Assembly (NCBI RefSeq): GCF_000006565.2
Contig: NC_031480.1
Location: 5,573,170-5,637,169 of the forward strand
DNA: 64,000 nt
Reading direction: 5' to 3'
Origin: Toxoplasma gondii ME49
Taxonomy: Eukaryota; Apicomplexa; Conoidasida; Eucoccidiorida; Sarcocystidae
Shown here: positions 24,619 through 36,897 of the stretch, piece by piece
Position numbering within the stretch: position 1 is the first letter of the stretch
Layout of the letters: the number at the start of each line of letters is the position of its first letter
The notes under the pieces: model-generated
What the model saw: only the letters and a program-made list of their open reading frames with translations
Told to the model about the DNA's origin: nothing
Databases searched by the model: none
Translations under genes and position numbers: made by a program

Positions 24619-25104
24619 TTACAGCTCCTTTGAGGCGATGATTTTTTCTTTGCCGCATGCTTGCAGAACAGTCACAAGAACCGACTTGCCGTCCGTGAAG
24701 AGGTTCTTGACCTGCGTGGCGACTTCGTCCAAGTTTCCTTCGGAGTCCTTGGGCAGCATCAAATCGTCCTTCGTTTCGCCGTTCTCCAGAAGCAGCGTGC
24801 AGAAGCCATCATCGGACAAGTCAATCAACTGGAACTCAGATCTCTTCACATTCGGTACCTCCATGTTGTGAGAAGTCGGGCAAACATCTTCGTATTTCTT
24901 GCCGGTGAAGATATCCAAACCGACAATGTGCGCCTTGGCGTGACCATGCTTTCCGGTTTTGGAGGTGGAATAATCGACAACTTTGCAGGGGTTACCCTTC
25001 AGCATGACGAAACCGTTCTTCTTGATCGCTCCCGCCTGCATGGGATATGTGTGGGACGCCCCGGCGTCCGCGGTTTCGAAGGTGACATCCTCGGCGTCAC
25101 TCAT
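24619..25104 (-). CDS. EIF5A: Translation initiation factor 5A (eIF5A)
   Basis: Binds the ribosome between the P and E sites and helps peptide-bond formation at difficult sequences and termination. It is the only known protein to carry hypusine. This is an intronless frame of 161 residues, the usual family length. The hypusination loop STSKTGKHGHAK is intact, and Lys52 is the residue expected to be modified by deoxyhypusine synthase and hydroxylase. The N-terminal SH3-like domain (about 20-85) and C-terminal OB-fold domain (about 86-161) are both present. The in-frame frame extends 12 codons further upstream, but I chose the ATG at 25104 because the family begins here and its context, GTCAAAATGA, fits the Toxoplasma consensus. 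Confidence 0.97.
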   Translation of the reverse strand: MSDAEDVTFETADAGASHTYPMQAGAIKKNGFVMLKGNPCKVVDYSTSKTGKHGHAKAHIVGLDIFTGKKYEDVCPTSHNMEVPNVKRSEFQLIDLSDDGFCTLLLENGETKDDLMLPKDSEGNLDEVATQVKNLFTDGKSVLVTVLQACGKEKIIASKEL

Positions 25105-26939
25105 TTTGACACTCGTAATAATCACAGAAAAAAAGGACAAAAAGTTTGACGAAAAACCACCAACGACCTAGAAAAAAATGAAAATACCTATACAACAAAC
25201 TCAGACGACGTGCCGGGTGTCCCCTTCCAGAAAATCGTGTGGGGGGGGGGGAAAAGAGGTCGTCAAACTCTGCACGCCAGCACGAAGAAAGTAAAGTAGG
25301 GAAGATGGTGTAGTGGAGAGACCCGCCGCCCCCCCGACCATCGAATCGACGGCCTATAAAAAGAACAGGCTTTTTGCCCGCTTAGCGCAAGGCTAGACAA
25401 CCCTCGAGCGTAATTTGCACCAGATGAACCCCCCGATTTTTCCCGACGTCGCAGCGTAGGAATCGATGGAGAAACTAGAGGCGGGGGGAGTTTATTGATG
25501 ACGTATCAGAGCTGCTCTGTCTCTTTCCATTCCACCTTGATTCCTTTTAGAATTTCTGGAGACACGAGAGTGCATGCAAGAAACATAGTTTCTCTTCATT
25601 TGAAACGAATGGTCTTCAAAGGTGTTGCCCCAGCGCGAGCAAAACCAGCAGTAACACGGTGTGTCTTCCGGTAGCGCAGTTACCTGATGCGCTACGCTTC
25701 TGGTTGGTTGTCGAATGGGAGCAACGAAAGTGAAACACCGTAACAAGATGACTAAGGAAATTACTCGTGTTTTACGAGAGAAAGAGGCTGTTCGGAAGTG
25801 CTTGTCTCTGGAGAATAGTTCATATTCAATTGCCGAGCTCAGCAGGACCCCCGTCGCTGCGAATCTAGTTTTGATGTCCCTAAGGCACGAAGAACGATAC
25901 ACATACCCAGCCACTTTAAAACGGGTTCTGATTCTCGCCCCCGTCTCCGCATCAACACGGCCGCGCACCTCCCCACGCATCTGCTGCAGGGATCGACAAA
26001 CGGCAGACAGTGAGGTAGAAACATGGAGCGATCCTGGTACAGGCCTAGTACGTCTGAAGGTGCCGAAAGTAAGGACATTTGTAGATGAAAACGCCACTAG
26101 CCGTCATTTCGAGAATCACAGTGAAGTCGGGCAAGTCAAGCGGGGCAGGAACATGCCTGAGAGCGAGGATACCGTGTAGCCCTCCCTTGTGTAATAGGAG
26201 CCGGTCGCGAACTGGCACCCCTGAGTTCTCTGCCTAGCCCGCAGTGAATGTTGCTGTTTCGAGTCCGACCGCAACTGCCTCGTTTCGACATAAATGAGCC
26301 TATGCCCTGATGGTTCTTCTTACATACTCTTTTCTGCGGTCAAGAACGCACCACTGACACGGGCCAAGGGTGTCAAACCGCCCGCTAGCGACGACATCTC
26401 TGTTGAGGTGACCGGGAGGCTCGGTTTACAAAATGTGTATTGTTGTTTCTGTCGAAGGCCAACACAACTGCAAAAATAGTGCTGATAAGCGTGTCCCCCA
26501 TGGTGTCAGCAGGTGGGTCTACAAGGGAGATTCAGACACGCATGTATAGGACACGACCAGAAGGGCAGGCACATACAGACAGGCGACTGCGTCGATTTTG
26601 TTAGAGATATTAATAAGGAGAGAGAGATGGGCGCACCCTGATAGGCATGGATCGATTTTTAGATGCTGCGAGTAAAGTGAGGGGCTGGGCAGGCATTGAG
26701 AACTCGTGGGCACACACGCCACGGTGAAGTGGCCACTACACAGTCGCCGCAGTATGCAACTGCACAGAGGATACACAGGCATTAAAACCCAGTACTTGTA
26801 GCCGTCGGAAAGTATTTCGGCAAGAAGACAGTGCGCCCATGGAAACAACGTTCGTAAAGCCATACAGTCGAAAGACAACCGAAAGAAAGCAAAAAGTGGT
26901 GTTTTGTGCTGTCAAAGATTCTTTCCTAAAGAGATATCA
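25105..26939. other. eIF5A promoter and 3' flank of the next gene
   Basis: The first few hundred bases upstream of eIF5A contain a run of about ten G near 25241-25250, another G/C block near 25328, and CT-rich DNA, and are the likely eIF5A promoter. Overlapping open frames lie at 25492-26097 (-) and 25715-26179 (+); neither has recognisable content. The rest should include the 3' UTR of the cysteine-rich gene. Confidence 0.5.
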
Positions 26940-29900
26940 TCACCCCTTAAACACACCTGCTGATCCACCACTGGAACTTTTCATTTGCGACTGTGTCTGA
27001 AGTCGGGCCGCTCCTGGATGTGGTGTGTTTGATTTTTCTTCCATCTCTAGGAGATCTGAAAATAGCAGACCGGAAGCACAGCTCTACGTGCAGCCCGTTG
27101 CGTTTCCACGTTCGGCTTACGCCATCGATTACACGCACCAGTCTTCATGTCTAGTTCTGTGGAAACCATAATCAACAGCCGTGCGAAAAGGACTTTGCCC
27201 CCTAAGACTTAATTAAACAGCTGTGCTGGACGGAGCTGTAGCCATAAAAACTCAGCTAGTTCAGTCTCTTGTACACAGCGGGTGGGAGTCTGAGCTGCCA
27301 TGGTAATTTGCACTCACCAGGAAAAAGTGCTTCGATCGTCTCACGCGGCGGGACCCATATCGGTTTAGTGACAAGAGCCTTGACGCATCGCAAATTCTGT
27401 ACGTCTTTGATGTACATGATTTTTTGCCCTTTTTTTCTTAAGTTCTTTTCACGAATCTGAAAGGAACATAGTGGAGCCAGATTCGGTAGCTTTTCATATA
27501 CGAAGCGACAGGATGTGTCTATATCGATGCAAAATCGTCCGTCTACCTATCTCAGAAATTCTCTACCTCCCACCATCAGTCTCTACATATTCCGTGTCTA
27601 TCCGTTCATATATATGTTTTTTACCCTGTTATCTTCGAAGCACATACCCTCCACTGCGTACCAGGCTGTTTCTTGAGATGTGCATATCAAACCCTCTCTA
27701 AAACACTCTCCTGACGCGGCCTGTCCATCATATTTTATGAGTTTATGCTATGTCCTCGCCGCATCTCGTTGTGTTGCTTCGACCACACACCTCCGGACAG
27801 TAGTACTGGGTGGCAGCACGAAGCTTGCCAATGCACTTGGGTTTGGGTGCGTTGTATAAACCGAAGACGAGGCCAGCTTCATTGAGAGTGTATCCCTGAA
27901 ACACGTTTAGAGGCAAACCAATGTTGTGACCACGCTATGGCAGTCCTCACAAAATTCCCCGCAGAATGGCTACCGCCTGGACCGAGTTCCGTTTGCATCT
28001 GCTCACCACGAATGGGGGGTCCGTACGTGCACACGTGTAGGTTGTTTATATTGATTTATCTATCTACCGCAGAAAATATGGTTATACACATGTATACATG
28101 CACATGTACAAATATGTGCTTTCGCAAGATGTATATGTAAGCATTCTATCTCTCCCCCTATATACATATGTATATATATATATATATATTTCAGCCGTGT
28201 AAACGCTCATGCTTCGGTGTAGATCCGCAAGTACGCCTGAATGCGCATAGAACATTCACAGCGATAATGCCGCTGCTTTGCGTCGAGAGGGATACACACA
28301 CATGCGAACACATGCGCCTATGTCGATGGCGGAGAAGCAACGACAGTGCTTACTGGAGGGCAGATCAGCACAAAGTCAACAAACGCCTTTCGCTTGCATT
28401 CCTCAAGGTTCAGGGCATTCTGTACTGTTCCATCGGGACAGCGCATGACCGGCTGTGCATAATGAAATGAGAGACACTGGATGGATACCTCGAGGTCCTC
28501 CCTCGCGTAGTACAAGTTGCCAGTTTCCCCTGCGACAGACAGCCGTACGTGGAACTCTAACTAGAACGCCGACTATCCCGCATCTGTGCATCTCGCATCC
28601 CAGTGGTGTTGAAATTCACTTAGCGACAGACTCTCCAACATTATTCGATGCAACAGGTTCGCTCCTGGTCAGCATATGGATTGTCAGATTGATTTGGGCA
28701 GCAGAGTCGGTACATTTCCACAAAAGTAGTGACGTTTCCAATCAGGTGTGACAGGATGTTGAACTGGTATCCGAGGACTGACTCCGTCAAATGAAACCGA
28801 GTTCGGCGTCGTTTCTTTGCTGCATGTGGAATTGACTTCCGACAACAACGGTGTTTCTTTGCATCATACTGCGTACTAATCTTATTCTTTATCCACCTGG
28901 CGTTAGAGTGTACCACTGTGGACGCTGCAAATTGATGGCGCAGAGAGAACCGCGTGCGCGTGTGACTTCCTGCCCTTTTTGGGATAGTTGCCACAACTGT
29001 CACAATCTTACCTGTCTGTCTGGAGAATTTGGTCCAGTCTGGTCGAACGACTTCTTCCACAAGAGAATTTGGCATCATTAGTGAGTAATTAAATGGCTCG
29101 GCTTCCCCTCTGCCCAGTAGAATGAAAGGAACCTGTCTAATCATATCGTGACAAGAGGGACGTATGAGACCCTCATCTATCGCGACACATGTTTTTGCTG
29201 GATGCCCGAGAGCACTGTCGAAGATAACCGGCGGATCATTTCCTGCTTTGAGGTAGTCCTCGTACGGAATCGTTCCTGGAGGACAAGAAGCGAATATCTT
29301 GATAACTTCAGTCTGCGGGCAGAGATTCCAAAAGAATACTGAGGATATTCAAGTGTTAAACGCACTTCTAACCCGCTTTTCGCCTACAAAAAGATCTTCT
29401 TTTCTCGCTGTGCAGCAGCTCCCTAATTTGCATTGCAGAGGTGCAAAAACGATGAAGACTATACAAACAGCTACACTCACAAAACACATCCATACAGTGT
29501 CTATGAGATGGGCAACACCTTGTCTCGTATTGGTGAATCATCGAGACACACATTCAGATTCACGATGTCCAGCGTATTTGTGAAGACGCATACAGGAGGC
29601 ACAACAACTAACTCATAAACGAACATTAGGTCCCAAAGAGCTTGGCATGCATCTGAGGCTACAACTCCAGCACAAACAAACATTACCCCTTCTCTGGTTG
29701 CGCGTATGGCATATCTAAGCTGGTACACGCAGGCTGTCGCTTCTTAGCCACACTACTTACTGCGATGCAGGTCACAAGAGGATGATTTTCCTCATCATAA
29801 AGGTCGTAGTTGATCGACTCCTTTGCTCCCCCTTTGCACCGTGGCGTAGCAAGGTAGTCGCCGCGGAACTTGAGTTTCTTCCTGCACTCCCCAGTCCCAT

Positions 29901-32579
29901 CTTTCTGCAATTCCCACAGCGCAAAAGCGAGTCGAACAGCAGCTACGGTCAGAAACACTTCAAGGCTTTCTGCCATGAAAAACAAAGGATACGCCATCCG
30001 CGATTGTATGTATCATTGGAAAGAGCGTTCTAGGACAAGCTATCATACACTTGTTCGTTTCCTGTGGGAACGGCTTTGCACAGTTTACGCACTGTTTTCG
30101 AAAAGCAATGAGTGAATCGACGACAAACGTGCACACATCATGATACCGGGAATCTGAGTAGTTGTTAAACCTCTCAAGCTCTGTACGTACCAAGAGCCTG
30201 CTCCTGTAGCCTTCTGGACACTGAGGAACCCTATATACTTGAGTGGCGACTGCGCACGATGTTTCATTGAGACTCTTAGCGCCCGGAGGACAGCCTATAT
30301 AGCCAGGATGGGTGCTGTTATACAAACACTTGGCCATAACTGGATCTAACACATAAGGAGAGTCACAACTCGGCAGAGCAGGGAGGCGCTCGATTGGTCT
30401 ACAAGGACCATAGTGGTAATCCAAAGGGGTGCGTGCTATCCGGTAGCCAATGGGACAGGCCGAGATCGGTTCAACCTGAATAGAAGCAGGTGGACGAGTT
30501 GCAAACAACTGAAAAGTCACTGGAATGTCTATTCTCGTGTTGAAACAAAGTGGGGTGCACCAGTGAGCCCGCAACAAAGAATGCACTTAACCAAAACAAG
30601 GCAGAAAATCAATGGAAGGCAGTTAACAACTTGACATCCTTCTCAGCCCACTGCATTGCTTCGGTTTTTCTGGAAGCATAAGACTCTTCACCTTCCCCAG
30701 GGACGTTCTTCTATTTATGCTTATTTGGCGTATGCACACCCTGCGCACGCCATTCATGAAGTTGCTACGTGAATCAAGACTCTTTTGACAAGCTGACCTC
30801 CGAGACAGTAAAGCAGCGACTCATTTCTGTGTCGTATGCTCCTGCACCAACGCATGATCCCTGAATTGGGATTTCTTCTCCCAGCGGAGATGCGCAAACA
30901 GAAGTTGAAACAGCCTGGTAACCTTTCAGACACCGAACTACAGAGTATGCGTCACTACTATCCATGCCCATTGCGACGATGATGTCGGGCGGAAGCGTCG
31001 ATACTGCGTCATAAAAAGTTGTGCTGTTGCCTCTTTGTCGTAGCTCCTCAAGAACGAAATCCGCCACATCCTGTATCGCTGAGGAGCAGTAACAACGTAA
31101 CACGCAATCATCGCTCTAGGTTTACAGGAACCGAAAGTTGACAACGGTTTTGAACCTGTTAATACAAAGTACTGAGTCGAATACCAGTCCATTACGCTTC
31201 AAATAAAGTGTTGAAGTGCTCTAGTGTCGTGTTGAGTTATCGCGAACAAATGAGATACTTCACTCCTGCTCCACGACCTATGCAGTACACATGCCACCGG
31301 GACGTTTACCATTTCGTCCTTTTTTGAACGAATTCGTTTTCCAGGTATAAACGTGTACACAAATAGGAATGGTCTTAGGATCATGCCTGTGCGCACAGGA
31401 GTTCGCAGACCGAGACTTGGGTTCCCTGAAACTACTTTCATTCTTGTGTACACTTAAAGGGGGAAAGACGTAGCAAAAACCGCGCGGGTTGTGTTTTAAT
31501 CTTGGCAGGAAACAAAGCAGTAATGCTGCGGCCACTAGGATAGACCACGATGTACGAGCATGTCGCCCAAAGTTGATGTTTCACCCTTACATGACCATGC
31601 TGACGAACGCGGAAGAGGAAAGCGTGATCAGAAGGAAGGTGGGAGGGTGGAACAAACTGCAGTGTCGATCCTATGGAGACGTTGGTAAAGAGATGAATAA
31701 CGACTTTTGCATGGCGAAGAAAGATGACTCTTCACTGAAAGAGTGCTCCACAATTCTGATCCCTCTGTTTCGGAACATGTAACGGTAAGACTAACCAGTG
31801 GCGTCTGGCGTGGCAAGTCTCAGTAAATCGTTGGTCTTTGAGATGTGATCAACAACGGGGAAGTAACCGTCCCATTGTGATGATCGAGTCACTGTCGCAT
31901 TTGTCCTCGTATGGACAAAGGGTTCGTAGCCGTGGTCACCGGGCATGTCGTATTGGTCGTGCAGCATCTGCGTTTTGATTTTACCCCACGTTCTTGCGGC
32001 TGTCCCAGAGCTAGACATACTCTGAAGATCGGGAGGTCGATCTTCTAAAGAGAAAAAGGGTCTTTCGTTTTGAATAAATCGAACGCCAGCAGTTGTTGCC
32101 TCCTCCGTCTCCGATGATGCTGATTCTGGTTTCGGTTCCTTTTCCCCAGCATCTTCAGACGGTGAGGATGGAACGGTTGATCGAACAAAATCTTCTGGTA
32201 ACCAATGTTGAAAGGCAAGCTCTCCGTTAGGATTGACAGAAGATTGCTTCGTGGAGAGGTTGGCTCTATTCTCTGTTCTGTTCCACCGTGTCTGAAATGC
32301 CTCGACAAACTTGTGGCTTTCTGGTGACAGTACTCCAGAGTATAAGAAACTTGTGGGGAAATCCAGCTGGTCCCCCTTCTTATCGCTGCCGAATAAGGGC
32401 GACGAGACGTAGGGGATAAAGTTTTGGAACTTTCCAGCCTCAAACGGCTTCACTGTGGGGTAATATTCTGCTGAGTCGTCGAACAGGTACTGGGCACAGC
32501 ACTGAATGATTCGAAAATATAAGAGACCGCCAAGATACAAAAAAAACAGACGCTGCAGAATTTGCCTCCTCCTTAGCAT
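26940..32579 (-). CDS. Secreted cysteine-rich protein, oocyst-wall-protein-like
   Basis: Nine exons (32579-31796, 31078-30798, 30508-30089, 29904-29761, 29312-29012, 28529-28354, 27895-27791, 27456-27318, 27055-26940) join with every phase matching to 821 residues ending at TGA. The N-terminus is a clear signal peptide (RLFFLYLGGLLYFRIIQC). Residues to about 261 are acidic and almost Cys-free. From about 300 Cys recur at short intervals within CP-x-G words: CPIGY, CPPGA, CPEGY, CPPGT, CPDGT and CPPGY, the last two residues of one CPP falling on an exon junction that restores CPPGYTLNEAG. This spacing recalls the Cys-rich repeats of COWP/OWP proteins, which build the oocyst wall through disulphide bonds. 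Several N-glycosylation sites (NST, NET, NYS) are present. The C-terminal 60 residues are Cys-free. The family link is pattern-based: fewer Cys than a classical COWP, so another secreted Cys-rich protein is possible. The donor at 30088 (GTAAAC) and acceptor at 29905 are the least certain. Confidence 0.65.
28158..28190. repeat. TA microsatellite in intron
   Basis: Alternating TA run inside the intron between exons 6 and 7 of the cysteine-rich gene, followed directly by TTTCAG. That site is an acceptor-like sequence but is not needed by the gene model. Confidence 0.85.
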
Positions 32580-34482
32580 TACTGTTGTATAAAATCAAAG
32601 AACAAAGCGGTAAGAAACGCAGAGCCGTTACAGGCAGTCGTTCAGTGGTTCTGCTCGAGAGCCAGGAGAGGCAGTTAGGGGAGGAATCCCTGGTGAGGAG
32701 ATCCGGATATTCAAAATTTTCTGTGCAGATGTAAGTGATACATATTCCACACCAATTGGCAAAGGCTTATACTTCAGAGTAATGTGATACGAGAAAAAAA
32801 GCCAAAAAGGAACGCACCCGAATAAATGAATTGTTTACCGTAGCTGCGTTTCAGTGGCTCCCCCCACCTCCCGTGTCAGCTCTCCACAAAAAGTAGATCG
32901 GAAGAAAAGTTGGTGTGCCGAATATGAAGTCGCCTTCCTTTGTGCAGATCACCAGCTTCATCTGTCTGATGTTCTACTCGACTACTGCAGCTACAAATCC
33001 GCGGAGCTACAACGAAAAGCCACCTCTCTGTCCTGTAGACAGTGTCCTTTGGGTCGAAGAGCTACGAGGGGCGCCGTCGTCTCATGGTTTTTAATCTTGA
33101 CATAAGAGCTCTCCATTTCCCAATGACTCGGCATTCCGTAACGAGACATCCGTGCATCACGAGAGACAAGGGACATTTTCTACGTAGTGTTGAACAACCT
33201 GAGTGTAGTAGAGCACTGCTCCCATTCGCAGAGTTCGTCCACTGCAGCAGGAAACACGACCTGTCTTCCTTCCCCATACGGCTACAATTAATACGTTAGT
33301 ACAAAAACTACAAAGCAGAGAAATGTATTGTGGCTCTGTGTCGAATTCGGGGTTATCTACTGTAGTATGCTGAGCAAAAAGTGCCAACATCCATTTGAAC
33401 CCCGCACTAGCAGGCAAGCAAGCCCGTGACCGTGCCGCTCGCTGGTCGAACGCGCAAAGAGAGGCACTGGCCCTGTCGAACTCTCCCTCACCGTAATTAT
33501 ATCCATCACCGATCCTTCTGTAAAATGTTTTCTTGGTTGGCTGTTCTAGTCGCATTCCCTGTCCGATGCCAAAGAAGAACCATACATGCAACTTGTCTAG
33601 CCACCACCGACCTTTGGCACGTACCACGGTACCCGGCCGCTGTTTTATGTGTGTGCTTTGGATGTTTTAAATCCTGAAAGACACTTTTTCCATTTCTTAT
33701 GGGGCGTGCTGCGCAACCAGCGACTCAATTCAATAGATATTGCACGGCAATTACAATGTTTTGCGGAGAAACTCCTTCCAAACGGCATCTTGTTCCCTAA
33801 GTGCTTCGACGAAGCTGCCGTGGCGGCGGAAGAGCACTGCGCCCTGCGGTTCCAAGTGTAGGTGGCGCATTCACTGCTGCGGCATTCTTTAATTCATCCG
33901 GGGGAACGTCCTTTTTTCAAAATACACTTCTTCTTTGAGTATGACTTCCTCAACTCCTTTAATGGCTGACGGTTAGTGTGGCGCTTCGATCGCGAAACAT
34001 TGAGAGGCCTTCTTCATTCTAGCTCCATCGCATGCGTGTCCCGCAGGGGAAGTTGTGTCGAACGATTTTTCTTTTTCATGGATAGGGACCTTATATCCAG
34101 AATATGCCATTAAAAGCAACCTATGCGTGTCCAGTTAAAGCATAGTACAGACCTAGACAATATTTGTCCCCTTCCCCCCTACGCAATTGGACGCAGCCTG
34201 CCAGCGGAGGGAACTCAACTTCTAAGCCACTTCGTGGCGCCGAACAAGATCAAGTGTTTCACTGTAGTAGCCGATTCGTTTTGGAGTTGTTGGAAAGTAC
34301 GCGCCGGTACCAGTATCTGGAGCGCGCGTCCAAGCAACAAACGAGTTGTACGCCTGCAGGTAGTTCTGTCGCGCTATCGGTGCCTCAAGATGGTGAGCTC
34401 AGTGCGAACGTGAGTAAAGGGAAAACGAGCCCCGTGTTTCTTTTTTGGCGTTTGACGGCTCTCTTGAAACTGATCAGGAAAG
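32580..34482. other. Divergent promoter region
   Basis: About 1.9 kb between the cysteine-rich gene (leftward) and the OCRE-like gene (rightward), so both promoters and 5' UTRs should lie here. An open frame at 33157-33627 (-) has no protein-like features. A CT-rich stretch just before 34483 fits a 5' leader. Confidence 0.5.
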
Positions 34483-36897
34483 ATGGAGCAGGACAACGTT
34501 CAATATTACTATGATTCGTCCGCGGATCAGTGGTGGTACTTCGATACCGCTACGCAGACTTGGTTACCGTGGCAAGACGAAACAGCGGAGAAAGCTGTGG
34601 AAGTCGCTTCCTCAGCTGACAACCCCAGCGCGAATGCCGCTAAAATAGAAGGTACACAGACTGAAAACACTAGCGAAGGCGGGGAGGCACAGAAAGAAAA
34701 TGTTGGGAAGGAGTCTAGTTCCGCGGTCAAACAAAGCGGGGTCGCCTGCAGTGCGACAGCAACGGACAAGACTTTCGAGGACAGAGCAGCTCCATCCGCA
34801 TCCAAGGACGAAAGCAGTGGCGCTGGCACCTCGGTGAGGAATGAGTTGTCTTCGTCCTCTGCTGATGAAAAAGGTTTGCCGGTGAAACGGACAGACACAG
34901 GAGACAACCAGAGTTTGGGCGGGGGTAGCAGTGGTGACAGCTCTCCAGTGTCTCCGTCTCAGACGGAAGGTGGGGAAGACGCGCAACGAACCAATTCTCT
35001 CGCGCAGAGCGATGCCTCAGATCGTGTACGCGACATGCTCGCGAGACTCGCCAGCACGCCTTCACTCGAGCGGGCACTGACGAGCATCACCGGCGCAGGA
35101 CACACCACGAAACAAGACTTTTTCACGGGCCAACGGAAAACACCGGCGGAGAAAAGAGAGCAATGTGCTCAAGACGATGAAAACACCTCCAATGAGGATG
35201 AGGACAGCGAAAGCGAGGATGCAGTAACTCCCAGTATCGAACTTGATCCGATCGTGCGCCGCAGCACTCGAATGCTGACCTTCAAAGACAAAGGCGGTCT
35301 TGCAGGATGCTTGAAAGCTGCGGCTGCTCAGCGCATGTCGCTGATCGAAGAATCAGGTACAAAGAAATGACGTTCCCGAGCGTTTTTAAGTGAAAATTAT
35401 TGCCAGGCGAGACAGAATGGGGACATGCTTTTCCAGAGGGAGCCCATTGCCTCTTTTGCAGATGATGGGCAGCTTGCAGGAGCTGCCTCTCTCGGCAAAC
35501 CTGACAGTGCCTCTTACAGTCTCTAAGGTGTTAGGAGCACAGCCCACAATCGTAGTTCTGCGCTAGATACACAGGCCATTCATCGATACACACATACCAC
35601 GGCTGGGGCCACCCGAAGCCTAGCCGCAGTGTGGGGCTCATCTCTACATCAGTTTGCTTGCATGGGAGACTTTTGTGAAACTACTGCTTTTCTTTGATTT
35701 GATACCGTTGTTCCACACTGGCAATACGCTACGTTCGTGACGCCCTGGCGCGTCAACCGGCCTAACATCTCTATTTGGTTTGCGAGGGAAGAGCAACCCA
35801 AGTGTCTCTGATGAATCGCAAGTTCTAGCTGAAGCTCGTGACGTTTTCTAACGCGGTATGTCACCTCTTCCGAGTTTTATGCAGCTTTTTATGTGTGACT
35901 TTTTCCGTCAGGGGGTTTTATCCCTGGAACTGAAGATTACCGACAAGAAGCGATTAAACGGAGAGCGAGACAACTCGCCTCACAAACGCATACTCGCGCC
36001 CAGCGGCGTTGGCTGGACGCTGCTCGAATGGCCTCTGGCGCTACTCCCAAAACGGGGGGCGAAAAAATCAAGCGCTTTTCTGACCTCGTGGATCGTCTTC
36101 GGGAGAAAGCGTCACCCGAAGATGGCGAAGGTAAGAATTGGGGCCGTCTGGAAGGTCTCCACCTCCGCGACTCGCTATCGTTCTCTTCACTGACACTTTT
36201 GGACTTTGCGATGACAGTGGCAGCGTCATATTCTCTTAGCTCAAGGCCTGCTTTACAACCGAACACGAGCCCGGATGCACGCAGTCCTAATGCTTCACTA
36301 CGATATGTTGTGTTTCCCTATTTGCCATTGGGGTAGTGCTGTACGGTGCCGCGACAGGGTGGGAAGAGCTGTAGTTGTTCGCGAGGAATTCCACACTGAT
36401 GCATCGATCGCTGATTGGTTGCCTCAAGGAGTTTATGTTACTGGTATGTTGTCTGTGGTGGTGAGAGGTGTTGTGCGCGAGCGATAACGAGGTGGAGCAT
36501 TGATCGCCGGATACCTCACAGAGTTTGTGTTGCTGGTGTGTTGTCTTTCTTTCCAGAGGCCGTACCTGCCGGACTGGTTACTTCCGCGCAAGCTCTAACA
36601 TCCGGCCCGCCTCCCCCAGGTGCTTTAGGTGGAGTGGACGAATCTGTGGCGTCGCAGCTGCTGTTTAAGCCTGAAGTCGATTTGCGGGAGCAGCGACGGA
36701 GATCCAGTGGCTTTACCGGTGGTCAGCAAGGGTTTGTGCGTTTTGCCGACGCGACGTTTCGCGATCCGAACTCCCAGCTTCAGATGAAGGACCTGCTCAC
36801 CCAGCAGGGGAGGAGGCGGGGGTCGACAGACTCGTCCGACTACAACATTTCGGGTTCCGGAGTATCGAGGGACCGTGGGGATGAGCCAGCAGACTGA
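34483..36897 (+). CDS. Hydrophilic protein with OCRE-like aromatic N-terminus
   Basis: Exons 34483-35356, 35912-36130 and 36557-36897 join twice in phase 1 to 477 residues. The first exon alone reads to a stop at 35370, but both flanking introns have good signals (TTTTCCGTCAG acceptor, GAAG then GTAAGA donor, TTTCTTTCCAG acceptor), and the joined frame is continuous. Residues 6-28 repeat aromatic residues with Asp/Ser/Thr (QYYYDSSADQWWYFD, then TQTWLPW), resembling the OCRE repeat of RNA-processing proteins such as RBM5/RBM10. Residues about 35-230 are Ser/Glu/Thr-rich and probably disordered. About 255-300 holds an acidic patch followed by a basic segment. Residues about 293-365 are helical and basic, with one stretch rich in R and Q. 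A nuclear role is inferred only from the OCRE-like start. Confidence 0.6.

Noticed and set aside
25492..26179. Overlapping frames of 201 (-) and 154 (+) codons upstream of eIF5A
   Set aside because: Neither has a known motif, a good start context or splice support, and they cannot both be real.
26200..26285. Possible tRNA because of TTTCGAGTCC near 26255
   Set aside because: No 7-bp acceptor stem and no matching D- and anticodon arms could be drawn around it.
28650..28768. Extra Cys-containing exon for the oocyst-wall-like gene
   Set aside because: It has an acceptor in phase 1 and Cys residues, but only a poor donor (GTTGCA); joining 29012 directly to 28529 keeps phase without it.
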